Shown here in pieces: positions 1 through 8,014 of a stretch of 64,000 nt of DNA. The notes below the pieces were generated by a model. The model did no database searches. It saw only the letters and a program-made list of their open reading frames with translations, and had not been told where the DNA came from. Where the stretch lies: positions 1 through 64,000 of the forward strand of contig NZ_JBGQOJ010000014.1 of assembly GCF_052119585.1 (NCBI RefSeq), in the 5' to 3' direction. Both the position numbers and the translations under genes were made by a program. Position 1 is the first letter of the stretch. Each line of letters starts with the position of its first letter. The stretch is from JBGQOJ01 sp052119585. Its GTDB lineage: Bacteria > Pseudomonadota > Alphaproteobacteria > Rhodobacterales > Rhodobacteraceae.

Positions 1-684
1 GTCACAGGTGGCCGGATACCCCGGAACAGGTGGCCGGATGTTGTCGGAATGGATGGCCGGATCCTCCGGAATACGCAAAAGGTTTGGGATAGTCTTTAGA
101 AGCGTGGTGAGAGACGAAAATGCCTCATCTTCACGTTCACCTTCTTGTATCGAACCAATCTCTTTCCAGACGCTCCTAGTTATCAAAGTACGTGGATTCT
201 CTGACGCCTTGTCCTCACACAGAACAACCTTCAACACACGCTTCTGTGCCTCATCAAATTCGATTATAAAACCGTCAAATCCCTTATCAGCCTGCCGGAC
301 ATGTGGAGGTGCAAGTATGCTCGCTGGATTAGCTAATCGAGCAGCTACCCATGATACATTTTGAAAGAGATGTCCGTCCCTGTGATAGATCGATACCTTA
401 ATTCGGTCACCCGCCTTTTTTTGCTCATTCAAATCGCCATCCCGCGACAATTCGAGGTCAGCCTTTTTTGGAGCAGTGAGCTTTTGAATCGCGTTCGGCA
501 AGACTCTGTCTGTTGAGGAACGCGCCCTGGTTTCAAGCTCCTTTATGACGCGTTCGGCGTTCTGCTCTTGCTGCACGTAAAGGTATGCCAACACGGTGAC
601 GAGTTGTTCTCGCTTACCCGATTCGATCGACCATTCATTCAGACAACACTCAGCCGACAGACGTTCAGATAAAACTATCGGCAT
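1..684 (-). CDS. PD-(D/E)xK nuclease-like protein, C-terminus outside window
   Basis: This is an open frame of 228 codons with no stop before the left edge. The ATG at 684 is preceded by GGAG eight bases upstream. I do not recognise the family. Around residues 140-165 the protein reads GFDGFIIEF followed by LCEDK, which fits the Asp plus Glu-x-Lys signature of PD-(D/E)xK nucleases; this is inference from the motif only. About the last 22 codons are encoded by the repeats at 5-62, so the original C-terminus was probably replaced by an inserted element. The gene lies downstream of hsdR in the same direction, separated by about 220 bp without a gene, so it looks like an accessory of the degenerate restriction locus. 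Confidence 0.5.
   Translation of the reverse strand, partial: MPIVLSERLSAECCLNEWSIESGKREQLVTVLAYLYVQQEQNAERVIKELETRARSSTDRVLPNAIQKLTAPKKADLELSRDGDLNEQKKAGDRIKVSIYHRDGHLFQNVSWVAARLANPASILAPPHVRQADKGFDGFIIEFDEAQKRVLKVVLCEDKASENPRTLITRSVWKEIGSIQEGEREDEAFSSLTTLLKTIPNLLRIPEDPAIHSDNIRPPVPGYPATCD
5..62. repeat. Three tandem 22-23 bp repeats, IS-end-like
   Basis: The 11-mer GGTGGCCGGAT occurs at 7-17 and 29-39, and a one-base variant occurs at 52-62. Each copy is followed a few bases later by CGGAA, giving a unit of 22-23 bp. Multiple short repeats at an element terminus are typical of IS21-family ends, so I infer that an insertion sequence begins at the left edge. No transposase is visible, so the family call is tentative. 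The leftward gene that starts at 684 reads straight through these repeats. Confidence 0.45.
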
Positions 685-905
685 GACACACACTCCGGAT
701 TTGCAGTCTGATGAAATATCCAAGAACACACTTTATAAGTGAGCGGTGTGACAGGCTTTCTCCCGAGAGCTGTTGGATTAGCCACAGGCTGTCAAGCGAA
801 ATCGGACTGCGCAAAGTACTGCCTGCCTGAGCGTCGGCTGTAGCAGGGTTCGTCTTTCCTCTCAAAGCCTCCCCAAACCGCAGATCTAAGGGTACTTTGT
901 AGATA

Positions 906-3251
906 CTAATTTGCATAGATGTGGGTTTGAATATCCATGAAAGCGCGCTTAATTCCAGAGATAGCGCCAAGTGCATTCTTGGCACCATTGGTCCCACCAT
1001 ATCTCACACGTAAGAAATCAGTTATCTTCGATAAAGCAAGTTCATCAACACCATGGATCTCATAAGCTGCTAGCACCGCCTCAAGAAATGAGCGCATCTC
1101 TCCTTCGATGCCTGACAGTCCAACATCTCGCGCGGCATTGGCTCGCTGAGACCGTGCCACCGGAGCCAAAGTGAATTTCACGTAGGCCAGCACGTCAAAA
1201 ACGTCGCTATTGGGCGCATCAATCAAAAGTTTCATGTCTTCTAGACGGTCGTTGTCATATCCACGATCCGCAAGCACTTTGAAAAACTGTACGCGAGTTT
1301 CGGGGTTGCTCCAAATCGCGCGCAAATGTTCCTCGTCCTTTACCAAGTCACTCAGATCGCCAAACAGCTGCTGCATGAACTCTGCACCCGAGATCATCTT
1401 TCCATCATGCGAAAAATACGTGGTCGTTGCGATATACTTGATCTGGCGTTCTTTGCCGTCTGCCAACTTCACCACGATCTTTGCTTCGGGTTCCGGACTA
1501 GGCTCTGGCGGTTCGCCCGTGCCTACACCAGTAGGGTTAGAGGTCGTTTTTGGCGGCTTGGGATCATCAGGTGGCAGCGGCTCACCATCCCACTCAGGGT
1601 CATTGAAATGCTCATACGCCTTAACAAAATCAAATACTGTGAAGAAGTCTTTGCCTTCAAACGTGCGCGTGCCACGCCCGACGATCTGCTTGAACTCAAT
1701 CATCGACTTCACAGGGCGCATCAATACGATATTGCGCACGTTGCGAGCATCGACGCCCGTAGACAGCTTTTGAGAGGTCGTCAGGATCGTTGGAATACTG
1801 CGTTCGTTGTCTTGGAACTCGCGCAAGTGCTGTTCGCCCAGCGCACCATCGTTGGCGGTGACGCGTTCGCAGTAGTGGGGATCGTCGATGTCTTTGATCT
1901 GGTTGATATAGTCGCGCACCGCAGCGGCGTGGTTTTGGGTGGCACAGAAAACAAGCGTCTTCTGGCGCGGGTTGATCTGATCCATGAACTCGTGAATCCG
2001 GCTTTGTTCGCGTTCGGGGATCACGATTTTCGAATTGATCTCGGCTTCGGTGTAAACGTGGTCAGGGTCAATCTCGCCCCCTACCACTTCATCATCAGGA
2101 TCATAGACGTAGGTATCAATCGTGCTGGCCATTTGGCGCACTTTGAACGGGGTCAAGAAACCGTCGTCGATGCCGTCACGCAGGGCATAGGTGTAAACCG
2201 GTTCGCCGAAGTAGGAATATGTGTCAGCGTTCACCTTTCGCTTTGGCGTAGCAGTCAGACCAAGCTGCACAGCGGGTTCGAAATATTCCAAAATCTTGCG
2301 CCAGGTGCTTTCGTCCTTGGCCCCGCCCCTGTGACATTCATCAATGATGATGAAATCGAAAAAGTCAGGTTCGTAATCCCGAAAGTTGAAATCCTCTTCG
2401 CCGTTCTTGTTCTCGGTCATAAACGTCTGAAAGATCGTAAAGAACACATTGGCGTTGCGGGGCATCTTGCCTTTTTTGCTAATCTCTTTGGGGTTGATGC
2501 GCGACAAGGCGTCGGGCGCAAAGGCCGAAAACGAGTTATAGGCCTGATCAGCCAGAATATTGCGATCTGCAAGGAACAGGATACGCGGGCGGCGCGTCGG
2601 CTCTCCTGACAGGTTCCAGCGTGACTGGAACAGCTTCCACGCGATCTGGAACGCGATGGAGGTTTTGCCCGTCCCTGTCGCCAGTGTCAGCAGGATGCGC
2701 CGTTCACCTTCTGCCATCGCCTCTAGCACGGCATTGACTGCGCCCGCCTGATAGTAACGCGGTTGCCACTTGCCGCCGTCGGTTTCAAACGGCACCTGCC
2801 CGAAACGGTCGCGCCATGCGTTGCCAGTGGGGTAACACCGCGCCCATAGGTCCGCAGGCGACGGCACCGCACCCACCTCTTGTTCGGCCCCAGTGTGGCG
2901 GTCGATTTCCCAGTAGCGCAGACCATTGGTGCAATAGGCAAAGCGCGCGTCGATGCGGATGGCATAGTCAAGCGACTGGCCACGTCCTTCGGTAAAGGCC
3001 AGACCGGCGCGCTTGGCCTCCATCACGGCCATGACATGGCCATTCATGCGCAGCACGTAATCAGCGGGCTTGGGGGCGTTCGTCTGGCCCCCTGACATGA
3101 TCCGACCGGGCCAGAGCATTTCTTCGCGGTGCACCCGCGCGCCTTCAATCTTGGCGGTCCCCTCCCAGCCATTGGCGGCAAGATCAGGGTCGATCCGCAT
3201 GGCCCGGGTATCTGCCTCGGTCTCATTCGCAAGGGGGGCTTGGTCAATCAT
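906..3251 (-). CDS. hsdR: Type I restriction enzyme R subunit (first locus)
   Basis: A 781-residue HsdR: the ATP-dependent DNA translocase and endonuclease subunit of a type I restriction-modification complex. The N-terminal nuclease signature is Asp64 followed by Glu78-Ala-Lys80. Helicase motifs follow: Walker A ATGTGKT at 191-197, DECH at 304-307 and TATP at 333-336, then a second RecA-like domain with an SF2 motif VI-like VGRGTRT. A Pro/Glu-rich linker near residue 570 leads into the C-terminal domain that binds the methylase core. It follows hsdS by 15 bp. The gene looks intact, but its partner HsdM here is truncated, and type I HsdR needs the M2S core, so it is probably inactive unless another HsdM substitutes. 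Confidence 0.92.
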   Translation of the reverse strand: MIDQAPLANETEADTRAMRIDPDLAANGWEGTAKIEGARVHREEMLWPGRIMSGGQTNAPKPADYVLRMNGHVMAVMEAKRAGLAFTEGRGQSLDYAIRIDARFAYCTNGLRYWEIDRHTGAEQEVGAVPSPADLWARCYPTGNAWRDRFGQVPFETDGGKWQPRYYQAGAVNAVLEAMAEGERRILLTLATGTGKTSIAFQIAWKLFQSRWNLSGEPTRRPRILFLADRNILADQAYNSFSAFAPDALSRINPKEISKKGKMPRNANVFFTIFQTFMTENKNGEEDFNFRDYEPDFFDFIIIDECHRGGAKDESTWRKILEYFEPAVQLGLTATPKRKVNADTYSYFGEPVYTYALRDGIDDGFLTPFKVRQMASTIDTYVYDPDDEVVGGEIDPDHVYTEAEINSKIVIPEREQSRIHEFMDQINPRQKTLVFCATQNHAAAVRDYINQIKDIDDPHYCERVTANDGALGEQHLREFQDNERSIPTILTTSQKLSTGVDARNVRNIVLMRPVKSMIEFKQIVGRGTRTFEGKDFFTVFDFVKAYEHFNDPEWDGEPLPPDDPKPPKTTSNPTGVGTGEPPEPSPEPEAKIVVKLADGKERQIKYIATTTYFSHDGKMISGAEFMQQLFGDLSDLVKDEEHLRAIWSNPETRVQFFKVLADRGYDNDRLEDMKLLIDAPNSDVFDVLAYVKFTLAPVARSQRANAARDVGLSGIEGEMRSFLEAVLAAYEIHGVDELALSKITDFLRVRYGGTNGAKNALGAISGIKRAFMDIQTHIYAN

Positions 3252-3266
3252 GGGTTGAGGGTAGCC

Positions 3267-4454
3267 TCAAGTCAGTTCGCCCGCAAAGGCCTTTTGCAGG
3301 AGGGATTGATGCAGGTCGGCGATGTCGGTGAGTTTAGTGCGGTAATCTTGCGCTGCCAGATCAACTTTCGCCCTATTCTCGGTCATTCTATCCACAATGG
3401 ATTGTTGCACGTTCAAATCAGACGGCACGCCGATCTTCAGCTTTCCCCATTTGGATTTATTGATGATCGGAAGGGTAGCTTGCCCCGAATTTGCAATGAC
3501 TTGTTTTTGGAAAGTAGGTGTTATGAAGTGGAGATATGCAAAGTAATGATGCAGCCCATCATTCGGCGTTAAGGCGTTGATCTGCTGGTTAGTCGCGATG
3601 GGCCGATCATTGTAGCCTGACTTGCCAATGGTCGCGCCGATGCAAACCATCACAGCAGAGTTCTCAGGGATTATGCGAGCACCAGCCAATCCTGCATCGC
3701 TTAAGCCCACATCATCGTAGTCTAACGAACCATCAGTCCGGAAATGCCCTGGTTTGATAAACGGTAGAGCGTTACCGTATTGATCAGCTTCTCCAGATTT
3801 GGGCGTCCCTCCTGTCGTTAGTTTGCCTAGTGATGACAGTTCATATTTTGGCCACTGCTGCGCATCTTGGACTAACCATTTATCAAGAGTTGCCTCGAAC
3901 AACTCCCGCGCGTTTTGGAGGTTGGCTTCGGCGTTTTCTTTGGCGCGGGTTAGCCCCTCAAACGCCGCATCCAAAACCGCCACAATCCGCTTTTGCTCTT
4001 TGAGGGGAGGGATTGGGATTTCATAGCCTTTCAAAGAACCCGCAGAAAGTTCTTTGAAAGTTGCACCAGTTCCTAGTTCTTGGAGATGTTCAACATTACC
4101 TGTCAAGAAGTAGAACAGATATTTCAGATCAAGCTTATCGCTCGGGGTTAAGCCTCTGCAGCCCTGATTGAACGCCATTGGAACGGTGTTGATTGATAGA
4201 TGCCCAATCGGTGCACGAGTGGACATTATGACTGAACCGACAGGTATTAGTTTGGCGGAACACTTGGACAGCCCAATTTTCGTTATCATTCTTGGCGTAT
4301 CAGCAACATAGGCCGTTTCTTGTTGCCCCATGTCCTTGGGGGTTAGCCAAGGCACTTCGTCGCCCCAATAGTCCGCAATGTTCGATTTCGGGGTGCCGCC
4401 GTTTTGAATGGCACAAACCTCCCCAAGCATCTTGACCTCCCAGCCCGCCTTCAC
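3267..4454 (-). CDS. hsdS: Type I restriction specificity subunit (first locus)
   Basis: A 395-residue HsdS, which recognises the bipartite DNA target. Two target-recognition domains are visible, each opening with an LG..C/T...GGTPKS motif (about residues 10-24 and 207-221). Each ends in a conserved helical spacer after IPxPPLKEQKRIV or the equivalent. The start is a GTG that overlaps the TGA of the upstream chimeric methylase gene by four bases (GTGA), the usual translational coupling of hsdM and hsdS. The gene appears complete. Its function depends on an HsdM partner that is broken in this locus. Confidence 0.9.
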   Translation of the reverse strand: MKAGWEVKMLGEVCAIQNGGTPKSNIADYWGDEVPWLTPKDMGQQETAYVADTPRMITKIGLSKCSAKLIPVGSVIMSTRAPIGHLSINTVPMAFNQGCRGLTPSDKLDLKYLFYFLTGNVEHLQELGTGATFKELSAGSLKGYEIPIPPLKEQKRIVAVLDAAFEGLTRAKENAEANLQNARELFEATLDKWLVQDAQQWPKYELSSLGKLTTGGTPKSGEADQYGNALPFIKPGHFRTDGSLDYDDVGLSDAGLAGARIIPENSAVMVCIGATIGKSGYNDRPIATNQQINALTPNDGLHHYFAYLHFITPTFQKQVIANSGQATLPIINKSKWGKLKIGVPSDLNVQQSIVDRMTENRAKVDLAAQDYRTKLTDIADLHQSLLQKAFAGELT

Positions 4455-5320
4455 AGCATCCCCCTGATCTCTTCCAAGATTGTTGCGGTCTCTGCGTCCC
4501 GCGCCAGCATGTCTTCGATAATGTCCGCAGGGGAGCGCAAGGCCGCTTCCTCGGGCGCAAAGGGGTTCTTGACGGACATATCAACCGTGGTCGCATCAAT
4601 ATCGCTGCGCTGCACTGTCCAGCTTTTGGGGCTGTCGGCCCGCGTCTTTTGCAGTGCCACAAATTCGGCCAGTTCATCATCGCGCAGGGGCGACCCCTTG
4701 CCCAAGGACCGTTCAGGGTTCAGCGCGTAGAACCACGTTTTATGCGTCTTGCGCCCTTTTTCAAAGAACAGCACGACGGTTTTCACCCCTGCCCCTTGGA
4801 ACACCTTTGCGGGGCAATCCAGCACGGTGTGCAGATCGCAGGTCTCTAACAACTCGCGGCGCAAGGCGGCGGCGTCGCCATTGCTTAGAAACGTGTTCTT
4901 GATCACCACAGCGGCGCGCCCGCCAGCCTTTAGCTTGCGGATAAAGTGCTGGATAAACAGATAGCCCATCTCGCCCGATTTGATTGGAAAGTTCTGCTGC
5001 ACCTCTGCACGCTCACCAGACCCGAAGGGCGGATTGGCAAGGATCACGTCGTGACGGTCCTTTTCCTGAATATCCATCACGTTTTCGGTCAGCGTATTCG
5101 TGCGTCGGATATTGGGGGCGGCCTTGCGTGCCTGAGCCAAACCAACATCGGGATACACGCCTATCGAGAGCAGCCGTTCTTTGCCATCCATGCGGTATTT
5201 GAACTGCCAAAGCTTCGAGCCATTCGGCTTAACCAGCACGAACAACCCCTCGAAATCAGAAACCTTATAGGCTTTCTCGCGCGGCTTTAGGTTTCGCACC
5301 TGAATATCTGACAATGGCAT
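4451..5320 (-). CDS. Chimera: integrase N-terminus fused to C-terminal half of HsdM
   Basis: Translated from the ATG at 5320, the first 68 or so residues are the arm-binding domain (DUF4102) of a P4-type tyrosine integrase, with the typical start MPLSDIQVRNLKPREKAYK and then LWQFKYR and YPDVGLAQAR. At about position 5115 the frame passes without a stop into HsdM, beginning near NIRRTNTLTEN. It then carries the catalytic NPPF motif and continues to the natural HsdM C-terminus. The HsdM N-terminal helical domain and the AdoMet-binding motif I (FDPACGTGG type) are absent, so neither integrase nor methylase activity is expected. The likely origin is an in-frame deletion joining the two genes. A start at 5401 would add 27 residues that integrases do not normally have. 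The gene overlaps hsdS by four bases. Confidence 0.8.
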   Translation of the reverse strand: MPLSDIQVRNLKPREKAYKVSDFEGLFVLVKPNGSKLWQFKYRMDGKERLLSIGVYPDVGLAQARKAAPNIRRTNTLTENVMDIQEKDRHDVILANPPFGSGERAEVQQNFPIKSGEMGYLFIQHFIRKLKAGGRAAVVIKNTFLSNGDAAALRRELLETCDLHTVLDCPAKVFQGAGVKTVVLFFEKGRKTHKTWFYALNPERSLGKGSPLRDDELAEFVALQKTRADSPKSWTVQRSDIDATTVDMSVKNPFAPEEAALRSPADIIEDMLARDAETATILEEIRGML

Positions 5321-5486
5321 CGCTGGGGGTATCACCTTTCCGGAACAAACCCGACACCCCCGCAAACACCCCCAATCCGGGGGTATCTTGCAAAACGCCA
5401 TTACACGGCGTTGGACAACAGGAGATCACAAAGCCCTTATAATGCAGGGGTATTTGGATGTCATCGGATAAATTTGGACGGTAAAG

Positions 5487-5503
5487 TGGTGCCCCCACAC
5501 GGA
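5487..5503. repeat. Left attachment-site core (attL) of the integrative element
   Basis: The 17-mer TGGTGCCCCCACACGGA is identical to 21869-21885, the 3' end (CCA end) of tRNA-Thr. The match stops at both edges: GGA is followed by ACC here and by CTC in the tRNA. A direct repeat of a tRNA 3' end next to a tyrosine integrase gene is the standard mark of site-specific integration. The interval between the copies is 16,382 bp. Confidence 0.88.
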
Positions 5504-5550
5504 ACCAACCCATTGTTTACAAATGTTTTTAATTGCTCTTCCATGAGTGC

Positions 5551-5628
5551 ATCCACCTTAAAAATATAGCCGCAACTGTCCTTAAGTGCCTTGTCCTGCT
5601 CGGTCCTATCCAATAGCTTAAGGTGGAT
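5551..5628 (+). promoter_or_regulatory. 11-bp inverted repeat overlapping the integrase ribosome-binding site
   Basis: ATCCACCTTAA at 5551-5561 is the exact reverse complement of TTAAGGTGGAT at 5618-5628, with 56 bases between. The right arm contains the AAGGTGG ribosome-binding site of the integrase. It may be a protein-binding site for integrase or AlpA, or an RNA stem that hides the ribosome-binding site. The stretch 5321-5631 otherwise holds only the attachment core and no gene. Confidence 0.5.
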
Positions 5629-5631
5629 ATT

Positions 5632-6840
5632 ATGGGGGATACAAAAATGCGGGCAAAAAACAGACTGACGGCGATTTTCCTGAAAACCGCGCCCGTGGGG
5701 AAACATTGCGACGGGGCCGGGCTATGGCTGGTGAAGCGCGACGATGGCGGCGCGCAATGGGTCTTGCGTGTGACCGTTCACGGGCGGCGGCGTGAAATGG
5801 GCTTGGGCGGTTTTCCAACGCTGTCACTGGCAGAAGCGCGCAATGTAGCGGAACGCTGGCGCAATGTCGCAGCGGCTGGCCGTGACCCCGTAAAGGAACG
5901 CGAAGCCGAAGAACGCGCGGCACGGCGTGAAGATATATCGCTGGCCATTTTAACCGCTGACGCTTTCGAAGCCCGCAAGGCGGAACTAAAGGGCGATGGC
6001 ACGGCGGGCCGGTGGTTATCCCCCTTGACCCTTCACGTTCTGCCCAAGCTGGGCCGTGTGCCGGTGACCGAACTGGACCAGCGCGATATTCGCGACACGC
6101 TGGCCCCGATCTGGCACACGAAGGCCGACACGGCACGAAAGGCGATGAACAGGCTTTCAATCGTGCTGCGACACGCGGCGGCGCTGGGCTTGGATGTTGA
6201 TATGCAAGCTACCGAAAAGGCCAAGGCGCTTTTGGGGAAAACACGGCACAAGCCAAAGAACATTCCGGCGATGGATTGGGCCGATGTGCCGGACTTTTAT
6301 TGCAGTCTTGAAGAACCGACGTTGACGCATCTTGCGTTGCGGCTTCTGATATTGACCTGCGTTCGATCAACGCCTTTGCGCACCTTGCGGCTGGAACAGA
6401 TCGAAGGCGACGTGTGGACCGTTCCGGGCGACGCGATGAAGGGCCGCAAAGGTGCAACGGAAGATTACCGCGTGCCACTTTCACGCGAAGCCCAGCGCAT
6501 TATCGACCTAGCACGCCCGCACGCGCGCAACGGCTTTTTGTTTCCAAACACACGCGGCGGCGTGATTAGCGACATGACACTTTCACGGATGATGGAACGG
6601 CGCGGCATGGAAGCCCGCCCGCATGGCTTCCGCACAAGCCTGCGTACATGGCTGGCCGAAGCGACCGCCGCCCCGCACGAAGTGGCCGAAGCCATGCTGG
6701 CACATATGACCGACAGTGGCGTGGTGCGGGCCTACCGGCGCACGGATTGGATAGAACAACGGCGCGAGTTGGCCGAACGTTGGGCCGACCATGTGACGGG
6801 CGGAACTGGGAAAGTGGTTAAGCTGGCGGAGGCGGGATGA
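5632..6840 (+). CDS. int: Tyrosine site-specific integrase (P4 type)
   Basis: A 402-residue recombinase that should integrate and excise the element at the 3' end of tRNA-Thr. The N-terminal DUF4102-like arm-binding domain covers about residues 10-95, a core-binding domain 110-200 and the catalytic domain 210-390. The catalytic residues are all visible: Arg245 in TCVRST, the HGFR box with His331 and Arg334, His358 and the nucleophile Tyr368 in RAYRR. The ATG at 5632 is chosen because AAGGTGG lies five bases upstream; an in-frame GTG at 5623 has no such site. The gene starts 128 bp inside the attachment core. Its stop overlaps the next start (ATGA). Confidence 0.9.
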   Translation: MGDTKMRAKNRLTAIFLKTAPVGKHCDGAGLWLVKRDDGGAQWVLRVTVHGRRREMGLGGFPTLSLAEARNVAERWRNVAAAGRDPVKEREAEERAARREDISLAILTADAFEARKAELKGDGTAGRWLSPLTLHVLPKLGRVPVTELDQRDIRDTLAPIWHTKADTARKAMNRLSIVLRHAAALGLDVDMQATEKAKALLGKTRHKPKNIPAMDWADVPDFYCSLEEPTLTHLALRLLILTCVRSTPLRTLRLEQIEGDVWTVPGDAMKGRKGATEDYRVPLSREAQRIIDLARPHARNGFLFPNTRGGVISDMTLSRMMERRGMEARPHGFRTSLRTWLAEATAAPHEVAEAMLAHMTDSGVVRAYRRTDWIEQRRELAERWADHVTGGTGKVVKLAEAG

Positions 6841-7715
6841 TGGCAAGGGACAAAACCGACAAAACTGACAAAACCCCGGTTGCACTGAACGAGTGGGGCG
6901 TCCCCGACTGGCGCGACGAAGAAGCATACGGTGAAACGAGCGGTTGGACACTGGATCGTTGGCGCTGGGAGTTTTTCAGACGCCGCGAAGATCTGCGGAA
7001 ATGTTTTGATGACCATGCAGAAGCTGAATACCAGTCCAATCAGCGGCTTCTCAATGATCCCACAATTCTTATTAATTGTTTCGGCGGCAAACCTTCAGAG
7101 CCCGGGTTCACGGTAAGCGTTGTAAACAGCCGAAAGCATTTTGATTATGTTTCGATCCCAAACCCACGAATTGGTTGTCAGCCAGCGGGCATCCTTAAGC
7201 CGTGGAAGAGTTATCGGACAGGAAACGTTATCAACGGCAACGTGCGGGACCTCAGTGAAAGCATTCCCGAGCAGGACCTCAATGAAAGCATCTCGAAGCA
7301 GGAGGTCATTGAAATAGTCTGCGAGCAATTGGAGAGTCAGCTCCCTTCAACGCGACCGTCATACACACAAGAACAGGGAAGTTTTACGAATCTTTCTCCA
7401 ATCAACTTTTTTGAAATGCCTCTTGAACAGCATCAAGTGGCTATAAAATTCGATCTGGATCAACCCCTTGAGCCACAAATGAAAAAAGTACGTGAAGTGC
7501 TTCGATCACAGCAGAAAAAAATTCATGGCAAGCTAATTCAAACCCGTCGTCATACTACGAAATGGCTTCAATATCTGCGTTCACTCGACGCGCGGGAGGC
7601 GGGAGCAACATGGTCAGAGATAGCGGCCCTACACGTGGAAACGATGCAAAGCGAACAAACTGGGCGAGACAAATGGGCGCAGGCTCGCGCATTGTGTTTT
7701 AATTTCGATTTTTAA
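6837..7715 (+). CDS. Hypothetical protein with DUF6499-like N-terminus
   Basis: A 292-residue protein translationally coupled to the integrase by an ATGA overlap. Residues 19-50 (WGVPDWRDEEAY ... LDRWRWEFFRRR) resemble the transcriptional-regulator-like DUF6499 domain common in alphaproteobacterial elements. The rest is hydrophilic and unrecognised, with a C-terminal helical segment containing QTRRHTTKWLQYLRSLDAREAG. The N-terminus carries three DKT repeats encoded by 9-bp DNA repeats at 6849-6875. A role in control of excision or element replication is possible but not shown. Confidence 0.7.
   Translation: MMARDKTDKTDKTPVALNEWGVPDWRDEEAYGETSGWTLDRWRWEFFRRREDLRKCFDDHAEAEYQSNQRLLNDPTILINCFGGKPSEPGFTVSVVNSRKHFDYVSIPNPRIGCQPAGILKPWKSYRTGNVINGNVRDLSESIPEQDLNESISKQEVIEIVCEQLESQLPSTRPSYTQEQGSFTNLSPINFFEMPLEQHQVAIKFDLDQPLEPQMKKVREVLRSQQKKIHGKLIQTRRHTTKWLQYLRSLDAREAGATWSEIAALHVETMQSEQTGRDKWAQARALCFNFDF
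6849..6875 (+). repeat. Three 9-bp tandem repeats (GACAAAACY)
   Basis: Three consecutive copies of GACAAAACC/T encode DKT-DKT-DKT. The same unit appears once in reverse at 11068-11076 and three times in reverse at 21526-21552, near the other end of the element. They could be iteron-like or protein-binding sites inside coding sequence. Confidence 0.5.
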
Positions 7716-7753
7716 TTCACAATTTTCAGGGCAGGCAAGGCCTGTCAGCTTTG

Positions 7754-7780
7754 GTCTATCCAATACATAAAAGGATAGAC
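7754..7780. promoter_or_regulatory. Inverted repeat upstream of alpA-like gene, candidate operator
   Basis: GTCTATCC at 7754-7761 is the exact reverse complement of GGATAGAC at 7773-7780. The 10-mer CTATCCAATA within it also occurs upstream of the integrase at 5606-5615. A shared site near both genes fits a regulator or excisionase binding site. This is inference from pattern only. Confidence 0.4.
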
Positions 7781-7785
7781 AAGCT

Positions 7786-7965
7786 ATGCAGTACCTTACG
7801 TTCACGGAACTCCGCGCCAAGCTGGGCGGACGTTCACGTTCAGCCATCTACCTCGACCTAGCGGCCGGTCGACTTCCCCAGCCGGTGAAGTTGGGCGGTA
7901 AGCTATATTGGCCTGAAGTGGATATTGACGTTCGTCTTCGCGAATTGCGCGATCTGGCCACATAA
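7786..7965 (+). CDS. AlpA-family DNA-binding regulator / excisionase
   Basis: A 59-residue protein with the AlpA/excisionase winged helix-turn-helix pattern: TFTELRAKLGGRSRSAIYLDL, then LPQPVKLGGK and WPEVDIDVRL. In P4-type elements AlpA-like proteins promote integrase expression or excision. The ATG has AAGGA about ten bases upstream. It sits 70 bp after the preceding gene and just downstream of the inverted repeat at 7754-7780, which could be its own operator. Confidence 0.85.
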   Translation: MQYLTFTELRAKLGGRSRSAIYLDLAAGRLPQPVKLGGKLYWPEVDIDVRLRELRDLAT

Positions 7966-7983
7966 TAGATGGATAGAAAGAGA

Positions 7984-8014
7984 AACCCCGGCGCGCTGGC
8001 GGGCGCGTCCGGGG
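7984..8014 (+). terminator. GC-rich hairpin after the alpA-like gene
   Basis: The sequence ACCCCGG, then GCGC, a short loop, GCGCG and TCCGGGGT folds into a strong stem just after the alpA-like stop. There is no T-run, so it may be a partial terminator or a processing stem. The remaining bases up to 8275 hold no convincing gene; a 104-codon frame starting at 7969 has no recognisable domain and runs through the hairpin. Confidence 0.4.

Noticed and set aside
1326..2609. Long plus-strand frame opposite hsdR
   Set aside because: It mirrors the codon pattern of the real hsdR gene, has no ribosome-binding site and no recognisable domain.
4451..5401. Reading the chimeric gene as a normal HsdM
   Set aside because: The first 68 residues match integrases, and the AdoMet motif and N-terminal domain of HsdM are missing.
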